64,000 nucleotides of DNA, from positions 620,001 to 684,000 of the forward strand of contig NC_019966.1 of NCBI RefSeq assembly GCF_000328565.1, written 5' to 3'. Position 1 is the first letter of the stretch, and every line of letters starts with the position of its first letter. Positions 37,797 through 46,632 of this stretch are shown here, one piece after another. The notes below the pieces were generated by a model. It was not told where the DNA came from, ran no database searches, and was given only the letters and a program-made list of their open reading frames with translations. The stretch comes from Mycobacterium sp. JS623 (lineage in GTDB: Bacteria; Actinomycetota; Actinomycetes; Mycobacteriales; Mycobacteriaceae). The position numbers and the translations under genes are program-made.

Positions 37797-37813
37797 TATT
37801 ATCAATCGATAAT
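37797..37813. promoter_or_regulatory. TetR operator candidate
   Basis: ATTATCAATCGATAAT (37798-37813, flanked by T and AG) is an inverted repeat ATTATC-N4-GATAAT placed between the divergent tetR (start 37779) and PPOX gene (start 37835). The near-copy at 33549 supports its being a repressor site. Confidence 0.7.
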
Positions 37814-37834
37814 AGCCCAGGAAGGGTATCGGCC

Positions 37835-38449
37835 ATGAGCATCACCCCTGACACCACGAATCGACATCGCGCATCGGCACATCTACTACCGCTGTCGAAG
37901 GAGCCGTTCCAGGCGCCGACGGATCGCGACATGCTGCCGTCTGAACGGCGACTCTTCGTTCAGACACACCGGACCTGCGTGTTCGGCTATGGCCGCCGAT
38001 CGGACGGCCCGGCGATGTCGATCGTCTACTACGTCCCCGACGCCAACGACGACCTGCTCGTCGCGACCATGGGCGATCGGGCCAAGGCCAAAGCCGTCGC
38101 CCGAAACGGCAAAGTCAGCCTCTGCATCCTCGACGAAACCTGGCCGTTCGCCTACCTCCAGGTCTATTGCGACGCCGTGATCGACGACGACGACGAAACT
38201 CTCATCGACGTGATGATGGCGGTGGCCGAACGCATGTCGGGTGACCCTGTACCAGTCGAACTGCGCCCGGCGGTCAAAGCCGTAGCAGAGGAGGAAGGCC
38301 GGGTGCTGTTGCGCTGCCGGCCCTACGCGACGTTCGTCACGCCGCCGCGACACTTGCACAGCAATGATCAGCAGGAACTGACCCACTGGGTCTCGGCGTC
38401 GATGCCCTGGGACGCTCCTGATACCCCAGACGGTGGCTCTCAAGGATGA
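37835..38449 (+). CDS. PPOX-class flavin/F420-binding oxidoreductase
   Basis: A 204-residue split-barrel protein of the pyridoxamine-phosphate-oxidase-like superfamily. Visible parts are RRLFVQTHRTCVFGYGRR, PAMSIVYYVPDANDDLLVAT, GDRAKAKAVARNGKVSLCIL, typical of members that bind FMN or F420. The specific reaction is unknown. ATG 37835 follows AGGAAGGG. It is the first gene of a tightly packed operon: its stop overlaps the methyltransferase start (ATGA), whose stop overlaps the DUF2236 gene start. Confidence 0.82.
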   Translation: MSITPDTTNRHRASAHLLPLSKEPFQAPTDRDMLPSERRLFVQTHRTCVFGYGRRSDGPAMSIVYYVPDANDDLLVATMGDRAKAKAVARNGKVSLCILDETWPFAYLQVYCDAVIDDDDETLIDVMMAVAERMSGDPVPVELRPAVKAVAEEEGRVLLRCRPYATFVTPPRHLHSNDQQELTHWVSASMPWDAPDTPDGGSQG

Positions 38450-39123
38450 GCGATGTAACGGAGCGGTGGCGCACGGAGCGTGTCATGGCAGCCTTGTATG
38501 ACGCCGGCGTCAAGCACGACCGTGTCGCCATCGTCGGCGCCTGGGTGATGTGGGGCGCCGACATGCGGCGCATGTTCGCCGACGTCGCGCGGCTTGCCGA
38601 CGTCCCGGCCGGGACCTCGGTGCTCGATATACCCTGCGGCGGCGGCTTCGCCTTTCGCGTCCTGCGTCCCGGGCAGGACGTGCATTACGTCGCGGCCGAC
38701 ATATCGCCGCACATGCTCCAGCGGGCGCGCGAGTTGGCGCGTCGAGGGCGGACGCAAGACGTGATCGATTTCGTCGAAGCCGATGTGACGGCACTTCAGT
38801 TCGCCGACAACAGCTTTGACCTATGCGTGACCTACAACGGGCTGCACTGTCTGCCCGACCCCCGTGCTGCGCTGGGCGAACTTACTCGCGTGCTCAAGCC
38901 CGGTGGGACGCTGCGGGGAACGTCATGTGTGAGAGGTCGCGGTCTGCGCCAGGACGCCGCGATCGCGATGGCCCGTCGCGCCGGGGTGTTTGGAAACACC
39001 CCACGCGCAGGCGAGATCGAAACGTGGCTGGGGGAATTCGGCCTCGATATCGTGACGCTCGAAGCCAGCGGAGCGATCGAGTTCTTCGAAGCGAAGCTCA
39101 ATTCGAAAGGGATACACCCGTGA
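38446..39123 (+). CDS. Class I SAM-dependent methyltransferase
   Basis: A 225-residue methyltransferase with SAM motif SVLDIPCGGGFAFRVL (residues 63-78), AADISPHMLQRARELA, and FDLCVTYNGLHCLPDP. It starts 4 bases within the PPOX gene end and its own stop overlaps the next start by 4 bases. The substrate is unknown; the company of PPOX and DUF2236 proteins suggests a small-molecule modification pathway. Confidence 0.9.
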   Translation: MSDVTERWRTERVMAALYDAGVKHDRVAIVGAWVMWGADMRRMFADVARLADVPAGTSVLDIPCGGGFAFRVLRPGQDVHYVAADISPHMLQRARELARRGRTQDVIDFVEADVTALQFADNSFDLCVTYNGLHCLPDPRAALGELTRVLKPGGTLRGTSCVRGRGLRQDAAIAMARRAGVFGNTPRAGEIETWLGEFGLDIVTLEASGAIEFFEAKLNSKGIHP

Positions 39124-40388
39124 CGATCGACGATATCTCGCAGACCCAGGCCGACCAGATCTCGACAGACTTCCAAGCATTCTTGGACAAGCGCAGTCGA
39201 CGCTCCAGGCAACGTAAACGTCGCGGTGTCAAGCTATTCCGGAGGGTGGACACCCTACCGTCGGACGATCACATCCTCGACTTCGCACACGCATACTACG
39301 ACGCAGATCCGGTCGCCGAGGCCTTCGTAAAAGACGCCTACATCGACGGCAACTCGTCTCACGGCCGGGCCATGCTGGACCGGGCTCTCGCACACGGCAT
39401 CGAGTCCGTTCCCGACGCGCCGGCGTCGATGGTGCGACTGTTCGAGGAGTTCGAAAAGGATCCACCGTGGGTCGACCACGATCTCGTCGAACGCGGCGCG
39501 TTTCTATTCCGACGGTTCGGCCCGGCCGTCTTCAGCCTCAATGGTGTCGGAACGTTGCTCGCCTACACCGAAAACCCGATCGTGCAGCCGCTGAGCATGA
39601 CCGGCAAGTACGCGGGCGATGCGGCGCTAAACCGTTTCATGGAGACTGCGCGCTTTTGGATCGACGTGTCCGACCCCGGCGGCACCAGACCCGGGGCGCC
39701 CGGCCGGTCCACTGCCATGCGGGTTCGGATCATGCACGTATTTCTGCGGCAGCGGATCACCCGGCACCCGCAGTGGCAGCTGGCTGCGTGGGGTAAACCC
39801 ATCAGTCAGGCTGAAGCCACCATCACGCTGCTGTCCGGCGGGTTCGCTTCAGGTTTGGCCATGCACAAACTCGGCTACCGATCGACGACCGCTGACATCC
39901 TGGCGATGATGCACTTCTGGCGATACATCGGGCACCTGATGGGTGTCCAACCCCGTTGGTATCCGGCGGATATGCGCGAAGCCCGCCAGCTGATGACGCT
40001 CTACTTCGCCAAGCGGGCGTTCGGCGCGGTGGAGGACGGTCGCGAACTCATCGAGTCCTATCCGCGCGCGTTCGCACCGAAACAGGGCACGGGTCGTCGC
40101 AAGGCGATCCGCGACCAGTTCAACTATCGAATCCAGCTCGGTTACACCCGCTACTTCCTGCCGGGCGGTTTCTACCGGTCCTACGACATGCCCAACCCGT
40201 GGCCCTGGGCGCTGCTGCCACCCCTTCAGATACCGATAAACCTCACGATCGACCTGCTGGCACACGCCAGCCCTCGCATCGCGCGGCTGCAGGATCGGTA
40301 CGCCCGATGGCGACGAAACACCTGGTTCCGCAATGAGATGGGCGACCGCGACGCGCATTTCAAGGCCGCCGAGACATTCCGGCGCTGA
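39120..40388 (+). CDS. DUF2236/MpaB-family oxygenase-like protein
   Basis: A 422-residue protein starting at GTG 39120, overlapping the methyltransferase stop. It has the pattern of the latex-clearing/MpaB-like DUF2236 family: VFSLNGVGTLLAYTENPIVQ, TGKYAGDAALNRFMETARFW, RVRIMHVFLRQRI, and HFWRYIGHLMGVQPRWYP. The His residues in HVFLR and FWRYIGHLMG are candidate heme or metal ligands. Related proteins oxidise double bonds or prenyl tails. It closes the three-gene operon. Confidence 0.85.
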   Translation: MTIDDISQTQADQISTDFQAFLDKRSRRSRQRKRRGVKLFRRVDTLPSDDHILDFAHAYYDADPVAEAFVKDAYIDGNSSHGRAMLDRALAHGIESVPDAPASMVRLFEEFEKDPPWVDHDLVERGAFLFRRFGPAVFSLNGVGTLLAYTENPIVQPLSMTGKYAGDAALNRFMETARFWIDVSDPGGTRPGAPGRSTAMRVRIMHVFLRQRITRHPQWQLAAWGKPISQAEATITLLSGGFASGLAMHKLGYRSTTADILAMMHFWRYIGHLMGVQPRWYPADMREARQLMTLYFAKRAFGAVEDGRELIESYPRAFAPKQGTGRRKAIRDQFNYRIQLGYTRYFLPGGFYRSYDMPNPWPWALLPPLQIPINLTIDLLAHASPRIARLQDRYARWRRNTWFRNEMGDRDAHFKAAETFRR

Positions 40389-40401
40389 CGCACGCTGTTC
40401 A

Positions 40402-40501
40402 TTGCAGCTGGCGGGTATGACTGATTTGCCGGTGGCAGCAGTCGGCTATGGGCGCCAGCGCTAGCGACAGCGGGCACCAACGACCGCGATTCTAGGAGGT
40501 A
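40402..40501 (+). promoter_or_regulatory. Composite GCTAGC element upstream of htrA-like gene
   Basis: Box 1 TTGCAGCTGGCGGGTATGAC at offset 1, box 2 CAGCGCTAGCGACAGCGGGC with CAGCG at 40456-40460 (offset 55-59), box 3 GATTCTAGGAGGTATG at 40488 (offset 87). It ends 34 bp before the start codon at 40536. It is one of the clearest copies of the recurrent element. Confidence 0.65.
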
Positions 40502-40535
40502 TGTTCACGCTTCCCCTAGAGACGGCCGCGACGAG

Positions 40536-41762
40536 ATGACCACGCAGCCGAGGCACTCGCTTCCGAGCAACTTCGAGAAGGCTCAGTGGACTAAAGCTCC
40601 GCACGTCGCTGACAGCGCAACCTCGCCAGACCAACTGCGGCAGAGCAATTCTCGAGGCGTCGCGCACTTCGCCGCTGCGCTGGGGATTGCAGCGGTGTCC
40701 GCGGGGGTCGGCGGCGTCACCGCGCAAACTGTGTATTCGCACGCGCCAACGCGGAGCACCGTGGCGGCGGCGGCCACATCCCCGGCGGCCAGTCTCCGCA
40801 CCGACTCGATTGAGCAAGCCGCCGCGAAGGTTATGCCCAGCGTCGTAGAGCTGCAGACGGACCTGGGCACCCAGGCCGACCTTGGCTCGGGCATCGTCTT
40901 GACCTCTGACGGGCTGATCATGACCAACGCGCATGTCGTGGCGGCCGCACAGCAGGCCCCCTCGGCCGACCCGGGCGGAGTGCGCACCCTGGTGACGCTC
41001 GCCGACGGCCGCACGGCGCCATTCGCCGTCGTCGCCACCGATCCGTCGAGTGACATCGCCGTAGTGAGGGCCGAGGGAATGTCCGGGCTCACGCCGATCA
41101 CCTTCGGCTCGTCAGCCGACCTTCACGTCGGCCAGCGGGTCGTTGCGGTCGGTTCACCACTCGGCCTCGACGGCACGGTCACAGCCGGCATCATCAGCGC
41201 GTTGCACCGTCCGGTGTCCACTGCTTCCAGTGTCGCCAATGCTTCCAACTCGGCGAACCAGGGCGCGACTCTCGACGCGATCCAGACCGACGCCCCGATC
41301 AACCCTGGTAACTCCGGCGGTGCGTTGGTGAATGCGAACGGCCAGCTGATCGGAATGAACTCGGCCAACGCGTCGTTGGGCTCTACGTCTGGTGAAAACG
41401 GTTCGGTGGGACTTGGTTTCGCGATCCCCGTCGACGAGGCCAAACGCATTGCCGATGAACTCATCGCCACCGGCACCGCCTCCCACGGCTTCCTCGGGGC
41501 ACGGTTTGCCGACGACGCGAATGCCGACGGCGCCCGGATCGTCGACGTGACAAGTGGCGGTCCGGTGGCGGCGGCGGGCATGCCCGGGGGCGCGTTGGTG
41601 ACGAGGGTCGACGGGCAATCGATCAGCAGCGCCGAGGCATTGCTTGCGGCGGTGCATTCCAAGGCACCCGGGGCCACGGTCGCCCTGGATTATCTCGAGC
41701 CCTCGGGTGATGCGCGCACGGCGCAAGTCGTGCTCGGCACGGATCAGGGACAGCAGTCATGA
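40536..41762 (+). CDS. HtrA/DegP-type serine protease with PDZ domain
   Basis: A 408-residue trypsin-like protease. A short cytoplasmic head and one membrane segment (FAAALGIAAVSAGVGG, 45-60) are followed by the S1C protease domain with catalytic His133 (MTNAHVV), Asp173 (SSDIAVV) and Ser260 (NPGNSGGALV), and a PDZ domain from about 315 (FLGARFADD, VTSGGPVAAAGMPGGALVTRVDG beginning near 328). It would work outside the membrane on misfolded proteins. The family is the PepA/PepD type of mycobacteria. The composite GCTAGC element lies upstream. A 142-bp gap to menA has no gene that I can support. Confidence 0.92.
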   Translation: MTTQPRHSLPSNFEKAQWTKAPHVADSATSPDQLRQSNSRGVAHFAAALGIAAVSAGVGGVTAQTVYSHAPTRSTVAAAATSPAASLRTDSIEQAAAKVMPSVVELQTDLGTQADLGSGIVLTSDGLIMTNAHVVAAAQQAPSADPGGVRTLVTLADGRTAPFAVVATDPSSDIAVVRAEGMSGLTPITFGSSADLHVGQRVVAVGSPLGLDGTVTAGIISALHRPVSTASSVANASNSANQGATLDAIQTDAPINPGNSGGALVNANGQLIGMNSANASLGSTSGENGSVGLGFAIPVDEAKRIADELIATGTASHGFLGARFADDANADGARIVDVTSGGPVAAAGMPGGALVTRVDGQSISSAEALLAAVHSKAPGATVALDYLEPSGDARTAQVVLGTDQGQQS

Positions 41763-41904
41763 GAACCGTCGTCGGGCTCAGGCAGAAGATGCAGGGAAGT
41801 GCCGTAACTTGCGCGGCGAGAAGCGTTGGCGCACATCGTGTTCGGCATCCTGCGTGGCGGCGACAAATTCAAGCTCGGGCTGATCGCCGGGCGCGCCGAA
41901 TCGC

Positions 41905-42774
41905 CTAACCGAACGCCAACGCCAGCGCCACTGCGATTGCCCATGCCAGCATCGTCAGGCCGGTGTCGCGCAGCACCGGGATGAGGTCCTTGCCGCCCAA
42001 GCCTTTTCGGACCGGGCCCGACGCGCGCGCTGCCAGCGGCGCCGCGATCAGCCCGGCCGCACACCACGGCGTCGCGAGCATCAGCACCAACGTCAGCGTC
42101 AACGCGACCACAAGCAAGCCCTGGTACAGCAGCCGGGTGCGGGCGTCTCCCAGCCGCACTGCCAGCGTGATCTTTCCGGACCCTTTGTCGGTCGGGATGT
42201 CACGCAAGTTGTTGGCCACCAGCACCGCCGACGACAACGACCCCATCACCACCGCCAGCGCCAGCCCGACCCAGTCGACCCGCAGCGCCTGCGTGTATTG
42301 CGTGCCCAGCACGGCCACCAGACCGAAGAACACGAACACCGCTACCTCGCCGAGCCCGAGGTAACCGTAGGGTTTCGAGCCGCCCGTGTAGAGCCATGCC
42401 CCGGCGATACACACCGCGCCGACCGCGATCAGCCAAGGCGCGCTGAACCACGCTAGCGCCACCCCAGCCGCCGCTGCCACGCCGAGGCTGACGACCGCGG
42501 CCGTCAACACCGCGCGCGGTGCCGCCAGCTTGGAGCCGACGAGGCGCAACGGTCCGGCCCGGACGTCATCCGTGCCGCGGATTCCGTCCGAGTAGTCGTT
42601 GGCGTAGTTGACGCCGACGATCATCGCGACCGCTACCAGCAACGCCAGCAGCGCCTTCCACCAGCACGCGGCGTGCAGCCAGGCGGCACCACCGGTGCCG
42701 GCGATCACCGGCGCGATTGCGTTGGGCAACGTCCGCGGGCGGGCGCCCTCGACCCACTGCGCGAAACTGGCCAC
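41905..42774 (-). CDS. menA: 1,4-dihydroxy-2-naphthoate polyprenyltransferase
   Basis: A 289-residue UbiA-type membrane prenyltransferase with about eight membrane segments. The first aspartate motif is [15 protein letters not shown] (residues 55-69) and the second is [12 protein letters not shown] (about 190-201). It joins the polyprenyl chain to dihydroxynaphthoate, making demethylmenaquinone. GTG 42774 is the start. It is divergent from the small gene at 42819 and from mtnP, as in other mycobacteria. menE and menB follow 14-22 kb downstream. Confidence 0.95.
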   Translation of the reverse strand: MASFAQWVEGARPRTLPNAIAPVIAGTGGAAWLHAACWWKALLALLVAVAMIVGVNYANDYSDGIRGTDDVRAGPLRLVGSKLAAPRAVLTAAVVSLGVAAAAGVALAWFSAPWLIAVGAVCIAGAWLYTGGSKPYGYLGLGEVAVFVFFGLVAVLGTQYTQALRVDWVGLALAVVMGSLSSAVLVANNLRDIPTDKGSGKITLAVRLGDARTRLLYQGLLVVALTLTLVLMLATPWCAAGLIAAPLAARASGPVRKGLGGKDLIPVLRDTGLTMLAWAIAVALALAFG

Positions 42775-42818
42775 AAGCGTCAGTCTTGCACGGCCGGATG
42801 GCGTGGCAGACTGAGCGC

Positions 42819-43037
42819 ATGGAGGACCGACTCAGCAAGACAGAGATCCGCAAGGACGCCCTGCAGGAGATCGTCGAGTCCGGCGCATCAACAGTGGGTG
42901 AGGTGGCCTCGATCATCACCAGCGCCGTGAAGGACGTCGCCAACGCCATAGGCGGTTTTGCGACAGATATGTTCGAGATCCGAGATGGTGCTCGGCGCGC
43001 TTCGCAGCCGCAGGCCGAGGAAGCCAAGGACGAGTAG
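42819..43037 (+). CDS. Small conserved hypothetical protein
   Basis: A 72-residue acidic protein, [20 protein letters not shown] then [26 protein letters not shown], with a predicted helical, slightly amphipathic middle and an acidic tail. ATG 42819 lies within the menA-mtnP gap and its stop is 6 bases before the mtnP start, so it is probably cotranscribed with mtnP. No function known. Confidence 0.7.
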   Translation: MEDRLSKTEIRKDALQEIVESGASTVGEVASIITSAVKDVANAIGGFATDMFEIRDGARRASQPQAEEAKDE

Positions 43038-43043
43038 CGCGAG

Positions 43044-43820
43044 TTGCTCGGCGTCATCGGCGGTAGCGGTTTCTACACGTTCTTCGGACCCGACTCCCGC
43101 ACCATCAGCCTGGACACCCCGTACGGCGCACCGAGCGCGCCCATCACGGTCGGAACGGTTGGCGAACACGAGGTTGCGTTCCTGCCGCGCCACGGCGTCA
43201 AGCACGAGTTCTCGCCGCACACGGTGCCGTATCGCGCGAACATGTGGGCGATGCGCGCGCTGGGTGTGCGCCGCATCTTCGGGCCCTGCGCGGTCGGCAG
43301 CCTGACACCGGTCCTGGGTCCGGGCGCGATGGTCGTGCCCGATCAGTTGGTGGACCGCACCACCGGCCGCGACGACACCTACTTCGACTCCGGGGGTATA
43401 CATGTGGGCTTTGCGGATCCGTACTGTCCCACACTGAGGGCGGCGGCCGCCGACCTGCCCGGCGTGGTGGACGGCGGCACGATGGTGGTGGTTCAGGGGC
43501 CCAGGTTCTCCACTCGCGCCGAGAGTCAATGGTTCGCAAGGCAGGGGTTCACGCTGGTCAACATGACCGGCTACCCGGAGGCGGTGCTCGCCCGCGAGCT
43601 CGAAATGTGTTATGCCGCTATCGCTTTGGTCACCGATCTCGACGCAGGCATCGACAGTGGAAGCGCCGTCAGAGCTGTTGATGTTTTCGCCGAATTCGAA
43701 CGGAACCTGGTGCCGTTCAAAAAGCTGATGCGCGAGGCCATCGAAAACGTCGACACCGAACGCACGTGTACCCATTGCCTGCCGCACGACGGCGTCGAGC
43801 TGCCCTTCGATCTGCCGTGA
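43044..43820 (+). CDS. mtnP: S-methyl-5'-thioadenosine phosphorylase
   Basis: A 258-residue nucleoside phosphorylase. LGVIGGSGFYTFFG gives the phosphate loop, GPRFSTRAESQWF and NMTGYPEAVLARELEMCYA the ribose and base sites, and VTDLDAG the C-terminal part. It cleaves methylthioadenosine for methionine salvage. Start TTG 43044 fits the conserved beginning of the family. The next gene starts 4 bases before its stop. In M. tuberculosis the equivalent gene (pnp, Rv0535) has the same neighbours. Confidence 0.93.
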   Translation: MLGVIGGSGFYTFFGPDSRTISLDTPYGAPSAPITVGTVGEHEVAFLPRHGVKHEFSPHTVPYRANMWAMRALGVRRIFGPCAVGSLTPVLGPGAMVVPDQLVDRTTGRDDTYFDSGGIHVGFADPYCPTLRAAAADLPGVVDGGTMVVVQGPRFSTRAESQWFARQGFTLVNMTGYPEAVLARELEMCYAAIALVTDLDAGIDSGSAVRAVDVFAEFERNLVPFKKLMREAIENVDTERTCTHCLPHDGVELPFDLP

Positions 43821-44848
43821 GGGTGCTACTCACCGGCGCGGCCGGATTCATCGGGACGCGGGTGGCCGCGGCGCTGGCTGATGCAGGCCACGAGGTAACC
43901 GCGGTCGACGCGATGCTCCCGACCGCGCATGGCCCCAATGCCGAACTCCCACTTGATGTTCAGCGCGTCGATGTGCGCGACGCTGCCGCGCTGGCCCCGC
44001 TGCTGAAGGGTGTCGACGTCGTCTGTCATCAGGCGGCAGTCGTCGGCGCCGGCGTGGACGCTGCCGACGCGCCGTCCTATGGCAGCCACAACGACTTCGC
44101 CACCGCGGTGCTGCTCGCGGAGATGTTCGCCGCGGGCTGCCAGCGGCTGGTGTTGGCGTCGTCGATGGTGGTGTACGGGCAGGGCCGATTCGAGTGCGGA
44201 GAACACGGGCTCGTCGACCCGTTGCCACGCGCGCGGGCCGACCTCGACGCAGGAATCTTTGAACACCGCTGCCCCACGTGCGCACAGCCGGTGCAGTGGC
44301 GGCTGGTCGACGAGGAGGCGCCGCTTCGGCCCCGCAGCCTCTACGCGGCGAGCAAGACCGCGCAGGAACACTACGCGCTGGCGTGGGCCGAGTCGACCGG
44401 GGGCTCGGTCGTCGCGCTGCGTTATCACAACGTCTACGGCCCAGGCATGCCACGCGACACGCCCTACTCCGGGGTGGCGGCGATCTTCCGCTCGGAGCTC
44501 GAAGCAGGTGACGTGCCAAGGGTTTTCGAGGACGGCGGGCAGATGCGCGACTTCGTTCACGTCGACGATGTCGCCGCCGCCAACGTCGCTGCCGTCGACG
44601 CCGGGCTCGGCGGATTCGAGCCGTTCAACGTCTGCTCCGGGCGGCCGATCTCGATCCTGGAGATGGCCACCGAGCTGTGTGAGACCCGCGGCGACGTGCT
44701 GCCGCTCGTCACCGGCCAGTACCGCAGCGGCGACGTGCGCCACATCGTGGCCGATCCGTCCCGTGCGGCTGACGTGTGGGGTTTCCGGGCAGCGGTCGAC
44801 CCGCGCGACGGGTTGCGTGAGTTCGCCTACGCGCCGTTACGCGGATAG
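43817..44848 (+). CDS. galE3: NAD-dependent epimerase/dehydratase
   Basis: A 343-residue extended SDR. LLTGAAGFIGTRVAAALADA is the NAD motif, MVVYGQGRF carries the Ser/Thr region, and YAASKTAQEHYAL the catalytic Tyr-x-x-x-Lys. An unusual CPTCAQPVQW segment near residue 155 follows ECGEHGLVDP, giving Cys pairs that might bind zinc. It is coupled to mtnP by a GTGA overlap. The order menA-mtnP-epimerase matches galE3 of M. tuberculosis (Rv0536), but substrate specificity is unproven. Confidence 0.88.
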   Translation: MRVLLTGAAGFIGTRVAAALADAGHEVTAVDAMLPTAHGPNAELPLDVQRVDVRDAAALAPLLKGVDVVCHQAAVVGAGVDAADAPSYGSHNDFATAVLLAEMFAAGCQRLVLASSMVVYGQGRFECGEHGLVDPLPRARADLDAGIFEHRCPTCAQPVQWRLVDEEAPLRPRSLYAASKTAQEHYALAWAESTGGSVVALRYHNVYGPGMPRDTPYSGVAAIFRSELEAGDVPRVFEDGGQMRDFVHVDDVAAANVAAVDAGLGGFEPFNVCSGRPISILEMATELCETRGDVLPLVTGQYRSGDVRHIVADPSRAADVWGFRAAVDPRDGLREFAYAPLRG

Positions 44849-45029
44849 ATACCCCGCAGTGCGACGGCGCTCGGTTCGAGCCGCGAGCGCGAGCACGACT
44901 TCGCGACCAAGCGCCCGCGCGCCCAGTCAATCAGGGAATTGCGCCGGACCGGTTGATCGATTCCCTCCGTGCTTAGAGGCGTGCCGGGCCGCTTGTCGAC
45001 AACAGGTTTCACTTAGTAATACTGGTGGC

Positions 45030-46148
45030 ATGAAGCCAGCCATCTGTGAGCAGTACGGCATCGATTTCCCGCTGTTCGCGTTCAGTCACTGCAGGGACGT
45101 GGTGGCAGCCGTCACCAACGCGGGCGGGTTTGGCGTGCTCGGTGCGACGGCATTCACGCCCGACTGGCTGGACAAGGAGATGTCGTGGATCGACGACCAT
45201 GTCGACGGCAAGCCGTACGGCGTCGACCTCATCGTCCCTGCCAAGTTCGAGGGCAAGGGCGAGAAGCTCGCACCGGGTGAACTCGCCTCCCGCATCCCTG
45301 ACGGCTACCGCGGATTCATCGCGGAATTGCTTGCGGCCCATGACATCGAACCCGAGGAGTCCCCGCGCACCGGGCCGTCGTTCCTGTCCGGCGACACCGG
45401 CAAGGACCTGCTGGAGGTCGCGTTCAGTCATCCGATCAAGCTGATCGCCAACGCGCTGGGCGTGCCGCCGGACTACATGATCGACGCGGGCAAGGAGCGG
45501 GGCGTGCCCGTCGCCGCGCTGGTGGGTGCCAAGGAGCACGCCGTCAAGCAGGTGCAGGCCGGGGTGGACCTGATCGTCGCGCAGGGCACCGAGGCCGGTG
45601 GCCACTGCGGCGAGGTGACGACGTTGGTTCTCATCCCTGAAGTAATAGACGCCATCGATGGCGCGGTGCCGGTGCTTGCAGCCGGCGGGATCGTGACCGG
45701 CAGGCAGATGGCCGCGACCGTCGCGATGGGCGCGGACGGCGCGTGGACCGGATCGGTATGGCTGACCACCGAGGAGGCCGAGACCGCGCCGCACACCGTG
45801 CAGAAGATGCTCGAGGCGACGTCGCGCGACACCATTAGGTCCGCAGGACGCACCGGAAAGCCTGCGCGGCAACTGAAGTCGGAGTGGACGGACGCGTGGC
45901 AGCCGAACGACGGCGGCAGGAAACCGCTGCCGTTGCCGCTGCAGTCGATGCTGGCCGAGCCGACCATTCGGCGGGTCGACGCGCTGGCGTCACAAGGGCA
46001 CCCCGGCGCGCGGGCGCTGGCCACCTACTTCGTCGGGCAGGGTGTGGGGCTGATGAACAAGGTGAAGCCCGCCCGCGAGGTGGTGCGCGAGTTCATCGAG
46101 GACTACCTGGCCGCCACGGAGCGGCTGAGCAATTCGCTGCCCGAGTAG
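45030..46148 (+). CDS. Nitronate monooxygenase
   Basis: A 372-residue FMN-dependent enzyme of the 2-nitropropane dioxygenase/propionate-3-nitronate family. Segments VTNAGGFGVLGATAF, VDLIVAQGTEAGGHCGEVTT (FMN site, with catalytic-type His), and VPVLAAGGIVTGRQMAAT (phosphate site) are clear. It detoxifies nitroalkanes. ATG 45030 is chosen; the frame extends upstream in shadow of the epimerase gene. A TTGTCGACAA palindrome lies at 44993-45002, about 28 bases upstream. It has no counterpart in the M. tuberculosis version of this locus that I recall. Confidence 0.9.
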   Translation: MKPAICEQYGIDFPLFAFSHCRDVVAAVTNAGGFGVLGATAFTPDWLDKEMSWIDDHVDGKPYGVDLIVPAKFEGKGEKLAPGELASRIPDGYRGFIAELLAAHDIEPEESPRTGPSFLSGDTGKDLLEVAFSHPIKLIANALGVPPDYMIDAGKERGVPVAALVGAKEHAVKQVQAGVDLIVAQGTEAGGHCGEVTTLVLIPEVIDAIDGAVPVLAAGGIVTGRQMAATVAMGADGAWTGSVWLTTEEAETAPHTVQKMLEATSRDTIRSAGRTGKPARQLKSEWTDAWQPNDGGRKPLPLPLQSMLAEPTIRRVDALASQGHPGARALATYFVGQGVGLMNKVKPAREVVREFIEDYLAATERLSNSLPE

Positions 46149-46153
46149 CCGAC

Positions 46154-46564
46154 TTACGGCACGCTGACGCAGCCGACGCCGGGCACGCAGCCACCGCCTC
46201 CGCCGGGGCCCCCGCCGCCGGTCGGACCGCCGGGAATGCCGCCGCCACCGCCGCCGGGACCACCGCCACCGGTGGGACCGCCGGGCACGCCGCCACCGCC
46301 GCCTCCTGGGCCCCCGCCACCTGTCGGGCCGCCCGGGACGCCGCCACCGCCGCCCTCTGTGCCGCCACCGCCGGTAGGGGCGCCGGGCACCGCGGTTCCG
46401 GTCGTGGTCATCGGAGCAGTAGTGGTCGCCGAGGTTGTTGTCGTCGTCGTTGTCGTGGTCGTGCTGGTTGATCCGCCTTTATCGCCGCCGCCGCATCCGA
46501 CGGCCAGAACCATTGCCGCCGCCCCGCCGAATAGCGCTATGCCCGTCCTTGCACCCGATTTCAT
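46154..46564 (-). CDS. Repeat-rich lipoprotein-like protein
   Basis: A 136-residue protein with a signal sequence and lipobox-like AVGC (Cys24), a poly-Thr linker with a run of 10 Thr residues, then four tandem 17-residue repeats of the form GGPTGGGGPGGGGGGVP, and a CVPGVGC end with two cysteines. The DNA repeat unit is 51 bp, so copy number could vary by slippage. It is probably a surface lipoprotein with an extended stalk. No enzymatic function is implied. Confidence 0.75.
   Translation of the reverse strand: MKSGARTGIALFGGAAAMVLAVGCGGGDKGGSTSTTTTTTTTTTSATTTAPMTTTGTAVPGAPTGGGGTEGGGGGVPGGPTGGGGPGGGGGGVPGGPTGGGGPGGGGGGIPGGPTGGGGPGGGGGCVPGVGCVSVP
46195..46398 (-). repeat. Four 51-bp tandem repeats inside the lipoprotein gene
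   Basis: Near-identical 51-bp units encode the GGPTGGGGPGGGGGG(V/I)P repeats; the first copy (GAPTGGGGTEGGGGGVP) is the most diverged and the last ends in CVP. Confidence 0.75.
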
Positions 46565-46632
46565 GGACCCTCCTTGTCGCTGCGACCGGCGTCAGGAGTA
46601 CCCGCCCCGGAGGGGCCGAAACGCGGGGTCTT

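Noticed and set aside
40582..40600. A DosR-box-like GTGGACTAAAGCTCC near the htrA-like gene.
   Set aside because: It lies inside the coding sequence and lacks the inverted second half of the DosR consensus.
41759..41908. A short frame beginning at ATGA over the htrA-like stop.
   Set aside because: Arg-rich translation without features; the 4-base overlap alone is not enough.
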